Source: Gemmatimonadota bacterium (GTDB lineage Bacteria; Gemmatimonadota; Gemmatimonadetes; Palauibacterales; Palauibacteraceae). From it: a stretch of DNA of 9,207 bases. The stretch lies in contig JABDQB010000381.1 in the NCBI GenBank assembly GCA_013042495.1, positions 1 to 9,207 on the forward strand, in the 5' to 3' direction. The position numbers and the translations under genes were made by a program. Under the pieces are notes generated by a model that made no database searches, was not told the origin of the DNA, and saw only the letters and a list, made by a program, of their open reading frames with translations. Below are positions 1 through 7,470 of the stretch, in pieces (position 1 is the stretch's first letter; each line of letters begins with the position of its first letter).

Positions 1-799
1 GCGTTACATCCGCCAGCTCACCGATCGACCGATCGGGTTCAATGCGCTCATCGAGAAGTCTTCCCGACGATACCGGGATCGGATGTCCTCCTGGGTCGAC
101 ATAGCCCTCGAAGAGGGAGTGCGCTTCTTCGTCACATCTCTTGGAAACCCGGCGTGGGTCGTGAAACGAGCAGAACCGGTCGGCGGAATCGTCTACCACG
201 ACGTCACGGAGCGGAAATGGGCAATGAAGGCGGCGGACGGCGGAGTGCACGGGCTGATCGCCGTCAACGATCGGGCCGGTGGACACGCCGGTCCGCGCTC
301 CGCCGAGCGCCTTCTCGATGAGGTGGCGGACCGCGGGCTTCCCGTCGTGTGCGCCGGCGGGATCGGGACCGAATCCGACTTCGTGCGGGCTCTCGGGCTG
401 GGCTACGCTGGCGTGCAGATGGGCACGCGGTTCATCGCGACCGTGGAATGCTCCGCGAGCGAAGCCTACAAGAGGGCGATCGTGGCCGCCGACGAGGACG
501 ACGTGGTGTTGAGCGAGAAGGTCACCGGCGTTCCCCTATCGGTTCTCCGGACTCCGTATGTGGACGCGATGGGCACCCGGGTAGGGCCGGTGGCTCGCCG
601 CCTTCTCAGCGGGCGTCGGACGAAGCACTGGGTTCGCACCTTCTTCGCGCTGCGGTCGGGCATCAAGCTGGCTCGCGCCAACCGCGACGAATCGGGCAGG
701 CGTCAATTCTGGCAGGCGGGCAAGAGCGTCGAAGGCGTCGACGGCATCGAGGCCGCGGGCGACATCGTCCGGCGTTTTGCCGCGGCGGCTAGTCGTTGA
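1..799 (+). CDS. Nitronate monooxygenase (2-nitropropane dioxygenase family), 3' part; 5' end outside window
   Basis: Family members are FMN-dependent soluble enzymes that oxidise alkyl nitronates such as propionate-3-nitronate to an aldehyde or ketone plus nitrite, detoxifying nitro compounds. The frame is open from base 2, with no stop before 797-799, and already reads family sequence at the edge (GFNALIEKSS). The start therefore lies upstream, and the first internal ATG at 83 is not the real start. The diagnostic AGGHAG motif is present, with its His codon at 284-286, the candidate catalytic base. It is followed by the phosphate-binding strands PVVCAGGIGT and YAGVQMGTRFIAT typical of this TIM barrel. 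The C-terminal tail (LARANRDESGRRQFWQAGKS) is also usual for the family. The stop overlaps the end of the convergent redoxin gene by 11 bp, and no terminator hairpin is seen. Related NAD(P)H-dependent enoyl reductases (FabK type) share the fold. Nitronate monooxygenase is the better reading, but the substrate is unknown. Confidence 0.92.
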   Translation, partial: RYIRQLTDRPIGFNALIEKSSRRYRDRMSSWVDIALEEGVRFFVTSLGNPAWVVKRAEPVGGIVYHDVTERKWAMKAADGGVHGLIAVNDRAGGHAGPRSAERLLDEVADRGLPVVCAGGIGTESDFVRALGLGYAGVQMGTRFIATVECSASEAYKRAIVAADEDDVVLSEKVTGVPLSVLRTPYVDAMGTRVGPVARRLLSGRRTKHWVRTFFALRSGIKLARANRDESGRRQFWQAGKSVEGVDGIEAAGDIVRRFAAAASR

Positions 800-1136
800 C
801 CTCTTCAGCGATCGCGGCCGCCAACGCCTCGGCGGTGATCCGGTAGTGTGAGGCGCTCCAGATCTGCTTCCCCTGGCGGGTCAGGATGATCTGCGGCGAT
901 TCATGTTCGACCTCGAGCCTCGACGCCGCCTGCCGGGAGATCTCTCGCTGACGGTTCACGTCGATGCCGTAGACGGGCACGTCGGCATTCGTGCGCGCGA
1001 AACGCTCCACCTCCAGCAGCGCACGCACGCTGGTCCCGCAGCGAGTCGAATGCTTATAGAGCATAGCCCGGGGAAGAGACAGGACTTCGTCCAGTGCCTC
1101 CTCGGTTTCCACGGCCCTGATGTCATCGCTGTCCAT
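789..1136 (-). CDS. YtxJ/BrxC-like monothiol bacilliredoxin (thioredoxin fold)
   Basis: This 115-residue cytosolic protein looks like the YtxJ family (BrxC in Bacillus), thioredoxin-fold proteins that act on mixed disulfides of low-molecular-weight thiols. The active-site segment YKHSTRCGTS sits near residues 27-36. It has a single Cys (C33) followed by Gly-Thr-Ser, so this is a monothiol site and not CxxC. The later QIILTRQGK strand and the C-terminal helix complete the small fold. An in-frame GTG lies 21 bases upstream at 1157, but the ATG at 1136 has AAAGGCGGGA four bases before it and is preferred. The start lies 14 bp inside the 3' end of the PhzF-family gene, so translation is probably coupled, as the last gene of a four-gene operon. 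The stop overlaps the nitronate monooxygenase stop. Whether the host makes bacillithiol cannot be seen here, so the thiol partner is inference. Confidence 0.85.
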   Translation of the reverse strand: MDSDDIRAVETEEALDEVLSLPRAMLYKHSTRCGTSVRALLEVERFARTNADVPVYGIDVNRQREISRQAASRLEVEHESPQIILTRQGKQIWSASHYRITAEALAAAIAEEVND

Positions 1137-1959
1137 TCGATCCCGCCTTTGAAGCACTCTGACCTACCAATTCGCCCCTGAGAACGGTGACGGCTCGGCC
1201 GGCCAGCAGGACCCGGTCGGAGCGCACCCGAACGCCCACGGTACCGCCCCGGTCCGATACCTGTCGACCCAGGAGGTCGTCGGTCCCCAGTCGGCGGGCC
1301 CACCACGGTCCGAGGCAGCAATGGGCCGAGCCCGTGACCGGATCTTCGTTCACACCGACTGCAGGGGCGAAGAAGCGCGAGACGAAATCCACGCCACTCG
1401 CCACCAGTTGATTGCCCGCCCGGGCGGTGACCATCACACCTCTCACCGCCACGGAACCCATGAGTTGGAAATCGGGCTGAAGCGACCGCACCGTATCTTC
1501 GTCCGCCACCTCGACCAGAATGTCGAATCGGTTCCGGGCAACCGCCACGGGGGTGACGCGGCCCAGCGACTCCAGAAGACCCGGCGGAGGCTCGCATGCC
1601 TCGGCGTACTCGGCGGGAAAATCCAACTCGATGCCATCACCCCGACGCGTCGCTGCGAGACGGCCGCTGAGAGTGTCGAAAAGAGCCGACTCCCTCGAGT
1701 CGAGCCGTCCTTCCTCCCACAGCGCATGCGCACTGGCCAGCGTAGCATGGCCGCACAACTCGACCTCCACCGCCGGCGTGAACCATCGGAGCGCGAACGC
1801 CTGCTGCCGCGGATACAGGAACGCGGTTTCCGACAGATTCATCTCCCGGGCGACATCCTGCATCCAGTCAGGCTCCGCCGGACCGTCCAGCAGGCAGACG
1901 GCGGCTGGATTGCCGGCGAACGGCTCGTCCGTAAACGCATCGATCTGCAGCACTCTCAT
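1123..1959 (-). CDS. PhzF family isomerase/epimerase
   Basis: This 278-residue protein has the usual length and motifs of the PhzF / diaminopimelate-epimerase-fold family. Members isomerise small molecules; PhzF itself acts on trans-2,3-dihydro-3-hydroxyanthranilate in phenazine synthesis. Visible motifs are QIDAFTDEPFAGNPAAV (residues 5-21), MNLSETAF (40-47) with the catalytic Glu at 44, RWFTPAVEVELCGHATLASA (58-77) and DPVTGSAHC (206-214). The two pseudo-symmetric halves of the fold are complete, so the enzyme should be active. No other phenazine genes are nearby, so the family name should not be read as phenazine production; the real substrate is unknown. The ATG overlaps the stop of mtnA as ATGA, and the 3' end overlaps the redoxin start, so it is the third gene of a tightly packed operon. 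Confidence 0.93.
   Translation of the reverse strand: MRVLQIDAFTDEPFAGNPAAVCLLDGPAEPDWMQDVAREMNLSETAFLYPRQQAFALRWFTPAVEVELCGHATLASAHALWEEGRLDSRESALFDTLSGRLAATRRGDGIELDFPAEYAEACEPPPGLLESLGRVTPVAVARNRFDILVEVADEDTVRSLQPDFQLMGSVAVRGVMVTARAGNQLVASGVDFVSRFFAPAVGVNEDPVTGSAHCCLGPWWARRLGTDDLLGRQVSDRGGTVGVRVRSDRVLLAGRAVTVLRGELVGQSASKAGSNGQR
1141..1150 (-). promoter_or_regulatory. Ribosome binding site that decides the YtxJ-like start
   Basis: Read on the minus strand the bases are AAAGGCGGGA, ending four bases before the ATG at 1136-1134. This AGG-containing stretch supports the ATG start over the in-frame GTG at 1157. It lies inside the coding sequence of the preceding PhzF-family gene, consistent with translational coupling. 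Confidence 0.5.
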
Positions 1960-3083
1960 TCTCGCGCTTCCTCTCCAGCAAGCTCGCGGGGAAACAGCAC
2001 TGCCAGGCCGTCTCGGCTAGCAGTACAAACGCCCCGCTCCGTGATGAGCCCGGTGACGAGCCGAGCAGGCGTGACATCGAAACCGAAGTTGGCGACCGGG
2101 CTTCCCGCGGGCGTGATGCGCACCGACGTGATCTGGCCCTCGGGTCCGAGTCCGCGCACTTCGGAAACCTCGGATGCGTCGCGCTCTTCGATGGGAATCT
2201 CGGCGGCCTCGCCTTCGCCCAGATTCCAGTCGATGGACGAAGACGGTACGGCGGCGTAGAACGGCACACCGCAGTCCCGGGCGGACACGGCCTTCAGGTA
2301 CGTGCCGATCTTGTTGCACACGTCGCCGCTTGCCGTCGTGCGGTCCGTACCGACAACGACGACGTCCACCCTCCCGGTCTGCAGAAGATGTCCCGACGCG
2401 TTGTCGGGAACGACGGTATGCGGAACTCCCTCCGAGGCGAGCTCCCACGCGGTGATGCTCGAACCCTGGTTCCTCGGCCGCGTCTCGCTGACCCATACGT
2501 GAACGGGCAGGCCCGCCCGGTGGGCCCGATAGACGGGTGCGAGGGCGGTGCCCCAATCCACGGTCGCCAGCCACCCGGCATTGCAGTGAGTCAGGATCTG
2601 GAGTGCTCTCGATCCGCCGCCGGCCGAAGCCAGGGCGGTCAGGATGGCTTCTCCTTCGCGGCCGATCGAGCGGCACGTCTCGACGCTGGCCTCGGCCAGT
2701 TCCGCCGCGTGAGCGAAGGCTGCCGCTGCGCGGCCCTCGGAAGGGAGCGGACGGAGCGCGTCGACCATGTTCTGCAGGGCCCATGGAAGGTCGATCGCGG
2801 TGGGGCGGGTGGCCGACAGGCGTCGCGCCGCTTCTTCGAGGGCCTCGCCTGACGGGTCCGTGCGCGCGCCCAAAGCCAACCCAAAAGCGGCGGTCACGCC
2901 GATGAGGGGCGCTCCCCGCACCCACATCTCGCGTATGGCTCGCTCGGTATCCGACAGAGTCTCGAGCCGGACGAAACGCAACTCGTGCGGGAGCTTCGTC
3001 TGGTCGATGACTTCGGGAACGGGAGGTGCGTCACCGGCGTCCGCGAGCCTGATCGACCTTGTCTCCCTTCCATGGACCAGCAT
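1956..3083 (-). CDS. mtnA: S-methyl-5-thioribose-1-phosphate isomerase
   Basis: MtnA converts 5-methylthioribose-1-phosphate to 5-methylthioribulose-1-phosphate in the cytosolic salvage of methylthioadenosine. The 375-residue length fits the family. Motifs in order are VIDQTKLPHE (25-34), WVRGAPLIGVTAAFGLAL (54-71), ILTHCNAGWLAT (163-174) with candidate catalytic Cys167, SETRPRNQGS (199-208), and VVGTDRTTASGDVCNKIGTY with candidate catalytic Asp247. The 80-residue spacing between Cys and Asp matches that in the B. subtilis enzyme (Cys160/Asp240). The site reads GTDRTT where many MtnA proteins have GADR, which I take as a subgroup trait and not a defect. The related eIF2B-alpha and ribose-1,5-bisphosphate isomerase families lack this exact combination, so MtnA is favoured. 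The start is ATG, 13 bp after the phospholipase D stop. No other methionine-salvage gene (mtnB, C, D, K or P) is in the window. Confidence 0.93.
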   Translation of the reverse strand: MLVHGRETRSIRLADAGDAPPVPEVIDQTKLPHELRFVRLETLSDTERAIREMWVRGAPLIGVTAAFGLALGARTDPSGEALEEAARRLSATRPTAIDLPWALQNMVDALRPLPSEGRAAAAFAHAAELAEASVETCRSIGREGEAILTALASAGGGSRALQILTHCNAGWLATVDWGTALAPVYRAHRAGLPVHVWVSETRPRNQGSSITAWELASEGVPHTVVPDNASGHLLQTGRVDVVVVGTDRTTASGDVCNKIGTYLKAVSARDCGVPFYAAVPSSSIDWNLGEGEAAEIPIEERDASEVSEVRGLGPEGQITSVRITPAGSPVANFGFDVTPARLVTGLITERGVCTASRDGLAVLFPRELAGEEARE

Positions 3084-3096
3084 CGCGGCGCCTTGG

Positions 3097-4539
3097 TTAC
3101 AGGTAAGGAGAGAAGAGCCAGGCAGTTCCGTCCCGTAGCTTGGCGGGCAGGCTGCGGCGGTCGAGCTCGTCCCGCGACAGCGGCCGGGAATCCTGGATCT
3201 TCTCCGTCACGAGATCATCCAGCGCCGAGACGAGCGAGGCGTCGTAGCATTCGACGTTGAACTCGAAGTTCAGCCGCAGGCTCCTCGGATCCCAATTCCC
3301 CGACCCGAATAGCGCCCACCCGTCGTCCACCAGCATGAGCTTCGTATGATCGAACGGCGGGGGACTGAGCCAGATGCGCGCACCGTACTCCATGACCTGG
3401 GCCAGCTGGGCGCGCATCGCCCAGCCAACGATCCGAAGATTGCTCACTTCCGGAAGCACGATGTCCAGCCGGACGCCTGCCAGAGTGACCAGCGTCAGAG
3501 CCGTGAGCAGTGCCTGATCGGGCAGAAAGTACGGAGTCACGATGCGGACGTGCCGGTTCGCTGCTCTCAGGCCGGCCTGGATCGTCCACGCCAGCTTCTC
3601 GAAATCGTCGTCCGGACCGTCGCTCACCCCCCGTGCGATGGATGAACCGGCGAGAGCGGCCGGCGGACACCAGAAGTCTTCGTCCAGGTGCTCGCCGGTC
3701 GTGTGCGCCCAGTCCTGGGCGAACGTGTTGACGAGATGACCCACCACCGGTCCCTCGAGCCTGAATTGCAGGTCTCGCGTCGGGTAGGCCGTGTCGAGCT
3801 TCAGATACGAACTCTCCCGAATGTTCATGCCGCCCGTAAAGCCTACGGAGCCGTCCGCGACCAGTATCTTGCGGTGGTTCCGCAGGTTGACGTACGGCAT
3901 GCGCCACGGAACCATGCCACCGCCGAACTGCGCGACGCGCACCCCGCGATCGCGCAGTATCGCCGGAGCGCGTGGCTTGCTGTACGCGGCGCCGACGCCA
4001 TCGATGAGCACTCGCACCTCTACACCGCGCCGCACCGCCGCGCTGAGGGCCTCGACGAACTCGGTGCCGGCACGGTCCATGTCGAAGATGTAGGTCGCGA
4101 GCGCCACCGACGTCCGGGCGCCTCGAATCGCCGCGAGCATGGCCGGATAGGCCTCGTCTCCGTTGCGCAACGGATCGATCCTGTTCCCGGCCATGAGTTC
4201 GTTGCGGGTGACCCGGTCCACGGACTTGGCGAGGGGCTGCAGTGCCTGCTCGACCGGTGCGGCCGGCATCGGGGGCGCCAGGTCAGGCGGCAGCCTTCGC
4301 GGAACCGGAATCTGGCCCATGCTGGCGTGGATCTCGGATCCCCGTCGCTTGATGCGATTGATCCCGAAGACGAAGTACAGAACCGATCCGACTACGGGCG
4401 CCAGCCACACGAGTCCGATCCAGCCGATGGCGGCCCGAACTTCCCTTTTTCTCAAGAGAATGTGCGCCGAGACGATCAACGAGAGCAGGAACGCCAAGGT
4501 CCCGGCGATGTACGGCCATGCGGTCTGAAGCGTTGTCAC
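3097..4539 (-). CDS. Cardiolipin synthase / phospholipase D family membrane protein
   Basis: This protein has the layout of bacterial cardiolipin synthases, which join two phosphatidylglycerol molecules at the cytoplasmic membrane. With the start chosen here (GTG, 480 residues) there are two N-terminal membrane segments, about residues 8-29 and 36-58. The second ends in the PLDc_N-like GSVLYFVFGINRIKRR. Two PLD HKD motifs follow. The first is NHRKILVAD with His222, Lys224 and Asp229, then GFTGGMNI. The second is DHTKLMLVDD with His398, Lys400 and Asp405, then FGSGNWDPRSLRLNFEFN. Both catalytic sites are complete. The open frame extends upstream to a GTG at 4581, but AGGAG lies nine bases before the GTG at 4539, which I prefer. 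It is the first gene of the four-gene minus operon. A phospholipase D of other specificity cannot be excluded, but the membrane anchor and length fit cardiolipin synthase best. Confidence 0.9.
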   Translation of the reverse strand: MTTLQTAWPYIAGTLAFLLSLIVSAHILLRKREVRAAIGWIGLVWLAPVVGSVLYFVFGINRIKRRGSEIHASMGQIPVPRRLPPDLAPPMPAAPVEQALQPLAKSVDRVTRNELMAGNRIDPLRNGDEAYPAMLAAIRGARTSVALATYIFDMDRAGTEFVEALSAAVRRGVEVRVLIDGVGAAYSKPRAPAILRDRGVRVAQFGGGMVPWRMPYVNLRNHRKILVADGSVGFTGGMNIRESSYLKLDTAYPTRDLQFRLEGPVVGHLVNTFAQDWAHTTGEHLDEDFWCPPAALAGSSIARGVSDGPDDDFEKLAWTIQAGLRAANRHVRIVTPYFLPDQALLTALTLVTLAGVRLDIVLPEVSNLRIVGWAMRAQLAQVMEYGARIWLSPPPFDHTKLMLVDDGWALFGSGNWDPRSLRLNFEFNVECYDASLVSALDDLVTEKIQDSRPLSRDELDRRSLPAKLRDGTAWLFSPYL

Positions 4540-4660
4540 GCGCGGTGGCTCCTGGCTTTCGAACCCCGTTGACGGTAGCACCGTGTCGCACGTTACCTTA
4601 CGGTTCGATTGGCGGGCGCAACAGGTTCCGCGCGGACTGCAACGGCGGCATGGGATCAGG
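4540..4660. promoter_or_regulatory. Divergent intergenic region, probably carrying both promoters
   Basis: These roughly 120 bases separate the starts of the minus-strand operon and the plus-strand transporter pair, so promoters for both should lie here or just inside the genes. On the plus strand TTGACG (4569-4574) resembles a -35 box, but the matching -10 (around 4593-4599, TTACCTT) is weak. On the minus strand TTGCGC followed by TAAGGT is an equally weak pair. Two short perfect dyads adjoin the TTGACG: ACGGT-AGC-ACCGT (4572-4584) and CGTG-TCG-CACG (4582-4592). They could be an operator. No promoter is assigned with confidence. Confidence 0.4.
4549..4553 (-). promoter_or_regulatory. Ribosome binding site for the cardiolipin synthase-like gene
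   Basis: AGGAG on the minus strand ends nine bases before the GTG at 4539-4537. No comparable signal precedes the upstream in-frame GTG at 4581, so this site decides the start. Confidence 0.5.
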
Positions 4661-5743
4661 ATGACGAACGGGCAGAAACTCTCGAGAGCATCGCTGTTTC
4701 TCCTTTACGGGGCAGCGTTCGTCGTCCTGGTGGCCGGGGTGCGCACGGCCGAGCCCATCCTGGTGCCGTTTCTCCTGGCTGTCATGCTGGCCGTGATCTG
4801 CGCGACGCCGCTGCACTGGCTTCAGCGTAAGGGGTTGCCGACGTGGCTGTCGGTTCTGCTGATCGTGGTGATGCTGCTCGGAATCGGGACGATGACGGGC
4901 ACCCTCATCGGTACCTCCCTGATCGATTTCACCCGATCGGTGCCTGGCTACCAGGTTCGGTTGGAGCGTGAAGTAGCTGAACTCGTCGCATGGCTCTCCA
5001 GTCACGGATTCGAAGTGTCCGGGCAGTTGTTGGCGGACTCCTTCGACCCCGGAGAGATCCTGCGCATCGTGGGCCGGATATTCACGGGAGTGGGAGACGT
5101 CCTGGGGAAGATCGCGCTGATCCTGATCATTACCGTGTTCATCCTGCTGGAGATCTCGGGCTTCTCGGCTAAGGTCCGGTCGGCATTTCCCAACGCGGAC
5201 CGAAGCCTTTTGCCGATCGCGGAGATCAACGACAACGTCCGCAGGTACCTGGCCCTCAAGACGCTGATCAGTCTCGCGACCGGGGTGTTGGTCGCGGTCT
5301 GGCTCACGATCATAGGGGTGGACTACGCGCTGCTCTGGGGCCTGCTGGCATTTCTTCTGAACTACATCCCGAGCATCGGGTCGTTCATCGCGGCGATTCC
5401 TGCGGTGATGCTTGCCTTCTTGCAACTCGGACCGGGTGACGGCACGGTCACGGCCATCGGTTATCTCGTCATCAACACGGCCATCGGGAACTTCATCGAG
5501 CCGAGAGTGATGGGGGAGGGTATGGGACTCTCCACGCTCGTCGTCTTCCTGTCCCTGATCTTCTGGGGTTGGGTGCTCGGTCCCGTCGGGATGCTCCTCT
5601 CCGTGCCCCTGACGATGATCATGAAGATCGTGCTCGAGGCCAACGAGGAGACCCGCTGGATCGCGGTGCTTCTCGGGTCGAAACCCGCGGACGTTGTCGT
5701 GGGCGGGCCCGCGGACGATCCGGCCGAGTGGGTGGGGACGTGA
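4661..5743 (+). CDS. AI-2E transporter family protein (PF01594-type, multi-pass membrane)
   Basis: This 360-residue integral membrane protein has about eight hydrophobic segments. Two or three lie in the first 80 residues, followed by a soluble amphipathic stretch and then five more towards the C terminus. Family signatures are NYIPSIGSFIAAIPAVMLAF (from residue 234) and NFIEPRVMGEGMGLST (from residue 277), followed by the closing LIFWGWVLGPVGMLLSVPLT. The family includes E. coli TqsA/YdiK-like proteins and some Na+/H+ antiporters. The name AI-2E reflects a proposed quorum-signal export role, and the real substrate here is unknown. The frame is open back to a GTG at 4583, but the ATG at 4661 gives the usual length and N terminus and has GGGA and AGG just upstream. 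The stop overlaps the GTG start of the next gene (GTGA), so the two are probably co-translated. Confidence 0.9.
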   Translation: MTNGQKLSRASLFLLYGAAFVVLVAGVRTAEPILVPFLLAVMLAVICATPLHWLQRKGLPTWLSVLLIVVMLLGIGTMTGTLIGTSLIDFTRSVPGYQVRLEREVAELVAWLSSHGFEVSGQLLADSFDPGEILRIVGRIFTGVGDVLGKIALILIITVFILLEISGFSAKVRSAFPNADRSLLPIAEINDNVRRYLALKTLISLATGVLVAVWLTIIGVDYALLWGLLAFLLNYIPSIGSFIAAIPAVMLAFLQLGPGDGTVTAIGYLVINTAIGNFIEPRVMGEGMGLSTLVVFLSLIFWGWVLGPVGMLLSVPLTMIMKIVLEANEETRWIAVLLGSKPADVVVGGPADDPAEWVGT

Positions 5744-7458
5744 TCAACTTCGGGCCGGAAGACGGTCGCGATCTGATCGACCTGATTCGGGCTTCCGTGA
5801 TCGGCACCAATGAGGCGGTTCCTGGACCGTTCGGGCCGCGGCGGGTCACCTATGCCGACTACACGGCGTCCGGACGTTCCGTCTCGATCATCGAGGATTT
5901 CATCCGGGAAGCGGTGCTGCCTTTATATGCCAACACCCACACGGAGAGTTCCGGCACCGGGCTCCAGACCACCCGATTCCGGGAGGACGCTCGCCGGATT
6001 ATCGCGCGCTGTGTGAAGGCGACCGAAGAGCACGCGGTGATCTTTTGCGGAACGGGTTCCACGGGCGCGATCGACCGGCTGGTCGGAGTCCTGAATCTTC
6101 GCATCCCCGCCGACCTGGACGACAGGTACGGTCTCACCGAGCGCATTCCGGCGAACGAACGTCCCGTCGTGTTCATCGGTCCCTACGAGCACCATTCCAA
6201 CGAGCTGCCGTGGAGGGAGTCGATCGCTGATGTCGTGACCATCCGCGAGAACCTTCGCGGCGGGATCGATCTCGCGGAGCTGGAAGAACGGCTGGTGGAG
6301 TATGCCGAACGGCCGCTGAAGATCGGATCGTTCTCGGCAGCGTCCAATGTGACCGGAATCACATCCCCCGTCCGGGACGTTTCCGTGCTCCTGCACCGGC
6401 ACGGCGCGCTGGCGTTCTGGGACTTCGCCGCGGCGGCGCCGTACGTGGGCATTCGCATGGGGCCGGATGGTGACTCGGAGGACGATCGCCTGGATTACAA
6501 GGACGCCATCTTCATCTCGCCGCACAAGATGATTGGCGGGCCGGACACGCCAGGCCTCCTCATTGCGCGCCGGGAGCTGTTCAGAAACCGTGTCCCCGAC
6601 GTACCCGGTGGCGGGACCGTCTGGTACGTGAACCCGGACGACCACCATTACCTCGAGGATCCCGAGAAGAGGGAAGAGGGTGGTACCCCGCAAATCATCG
6701 GATCGATCAGGGCCGGACTGGTCTTCGCTCTCAAGGAAGCGGTCGGCTGGGAGGCGATCCGGGAGAGGGAAGAGTCGTTCATCGAGCGGGCGATCGATTC
6801 CTGGGGAGGCGACCCGAACATCGAGATCCTGGGGGACCGATCTCACGAGCGCCTCTCTATCGTGTCGTTCGTTCTCCGCAGCGGTGACCGGTACCTGCAT
6901 CACAACTTCGTGGTCGCCCTGCTCAACGATTTGTTCGGGATTCAATCTCGCGGAGGCTGCTCGTGTGCCGGTCCGTACGGGCACCGACTCCTCGGCATCG
7001 ACATCGACAAGTCCCGTGAATTCGAGAGGGAGATCGGTCGCGGTTGCGAAGGCATCAAGCCGGGCTGGGTCCGCGTCAACTTCAACTATTTCATCTCGGA
7101 AACCGTCTTCCGGTTCATCCTCGACGCGGTTCACTTCGTGGCGGAGCATGGGTGGAGACTTCTCGAACAATATGATTTCGATCCCCATACCGGACTGTGG
7201 ACGCACGTCAGCGGTCGCACCGAACCGCCGATGAGCCTTTGGGATGTTCGCTATACGCCGAACGGCATAGAATGCCCGCGCCACAGGTATTCAGCGGGCG
7301 AGGGAGACCTGGCTTCCTACCTGGACGAGGCCCGGCGGATCGTCGAGGACGGAGGATCGAGCATGCAGGGGGAGGGGCGGTGCACGGACGAGGTTACGCG
7401 AGACTTCGAGTACCTGCGATGGTTCCCAGTTCCCGGAGAGGGTCCGAGAGTCGGCTGA
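5740..7458 (+). CDS. Class V aminotransferase-fold PLP enzyme, cysteine-desulfurase-like
   Basis: This 572-residue cytosolic PLP enzyme is longer than the roughly 400 residues usual for cysteine desulfurases. The N-terminal core has TYADYTASGRSVS (37-49) and ANTHTESSGTG (64-74), then FCGTGSTGAIDRL, the cofactor-phosphate loop. FWDFAAAAPYVGI carries candidate PLP-pyridine Asp228, and ISPHKMIGGPDTPG carries the likely Schiff-base Lys263. A loop SRGGCSCAGPYGHRLLGID contains Cys407 and Cys409, the position where desulfurases of this fold place the sulfur-accepting Cys. About 100 further C-terminal residues match no domain I recognise. The chosen GTG overlaps the transporter stop by 4 bp (GTGA) after a GGTGGGGA stretch; another GTG lies 12 bases upstream. 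The open frame reaches back to 5569 only because it shadows the transporter gene. The reaction could be cysteine desulfuration, selenocysteine lysis or another class V reaction; sequence alone does not settle this. Confidence 0.85.
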   Translation: MINFGPEDGRDLIDLIRASVIGTNEAVPGPFGPRRVTYADYTASGRSVSIIEDFIREAVLPLYANTHTESSGTGLQTTRFREDARRIIARCVKATEEHAVIFCGTGSTGAIDRLVGVLNLRIPADLDDRYGLTERIPANERPVVFIGPYEHHSNELPWRESIADVVTIRENLRGGIDLAELEERLVEYAERPLKIGSFSAASNVTGITSPVRDVSVLLHRHGALAFWDFAAAAPYVGIRMGPDGDSEDDRLDYKDAIFISPHKMIGGPDTPGLLIARRELFRNRVPDVPGGGTVWYVNPDDHHYLEDPEKREEGGTPQIIGSIRAGLVFALKEAVGWEAIREREESFIERAIDSWGGDPNIEILGDRSHERLSIVSFVLRSGDRYLHHNFVVALLNDLFGIQSRGGCSCAGPYGHRLLGIDIDKSREFEREIGRGCEGIKPGWVRVNFNYFISETVFRFILDAVHFVAEHGWRLLEQYDFDPHTGLWTHVSGRTEPPMSLWDVRYTPNGIECPRHRYSAGEGDLASYLDEARRIVEDGGSSMQGEGRCTDEVTRDFEYLRWFPVPGEGPRVG

Positions 7459-7470
7459 CAGCTCCCTCCC

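Noticed and set aside
1123..1959. Phenazine biosynthesis
   Set aside because: Only a PhzF-family enzyme is present; no phzA/B/D/E/G-like genes are nearby, and the family is broad.
1321..2259. A 312-codon plus-strand open frame across the PhzF-family and mtnA genes
   Set aside because: It is antisense to two well-supported enzymes, is low in hydrophobic core residues and has no recognisable domain.
3688..4572. A 294-codon plus-strand open frame antisense to the cardiolipin synthase-like gene
   Set aside because: It is an Arg/His-rich shadow frame; both HKD motifs on the other strand show which frame is real.
4583..4660. Extended N terminus of the AI-2E-family protein from GTG 4583
   Set aside because: The extra 26 residues are Arg/Gln-rich, precede the normal family N terminus and would use up the divergent promoter region; the ATG at 4661 is preferred.
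5923..7284. A 453-codon open frame on the minus strand, antisense to the PLP enzyme
   Set aside because: Its residues match no family and its composition (rich in Arg, Val, Asp) is what GC-rich third positions create opposite a real gene. The plus-strand product has clear class V motifs.
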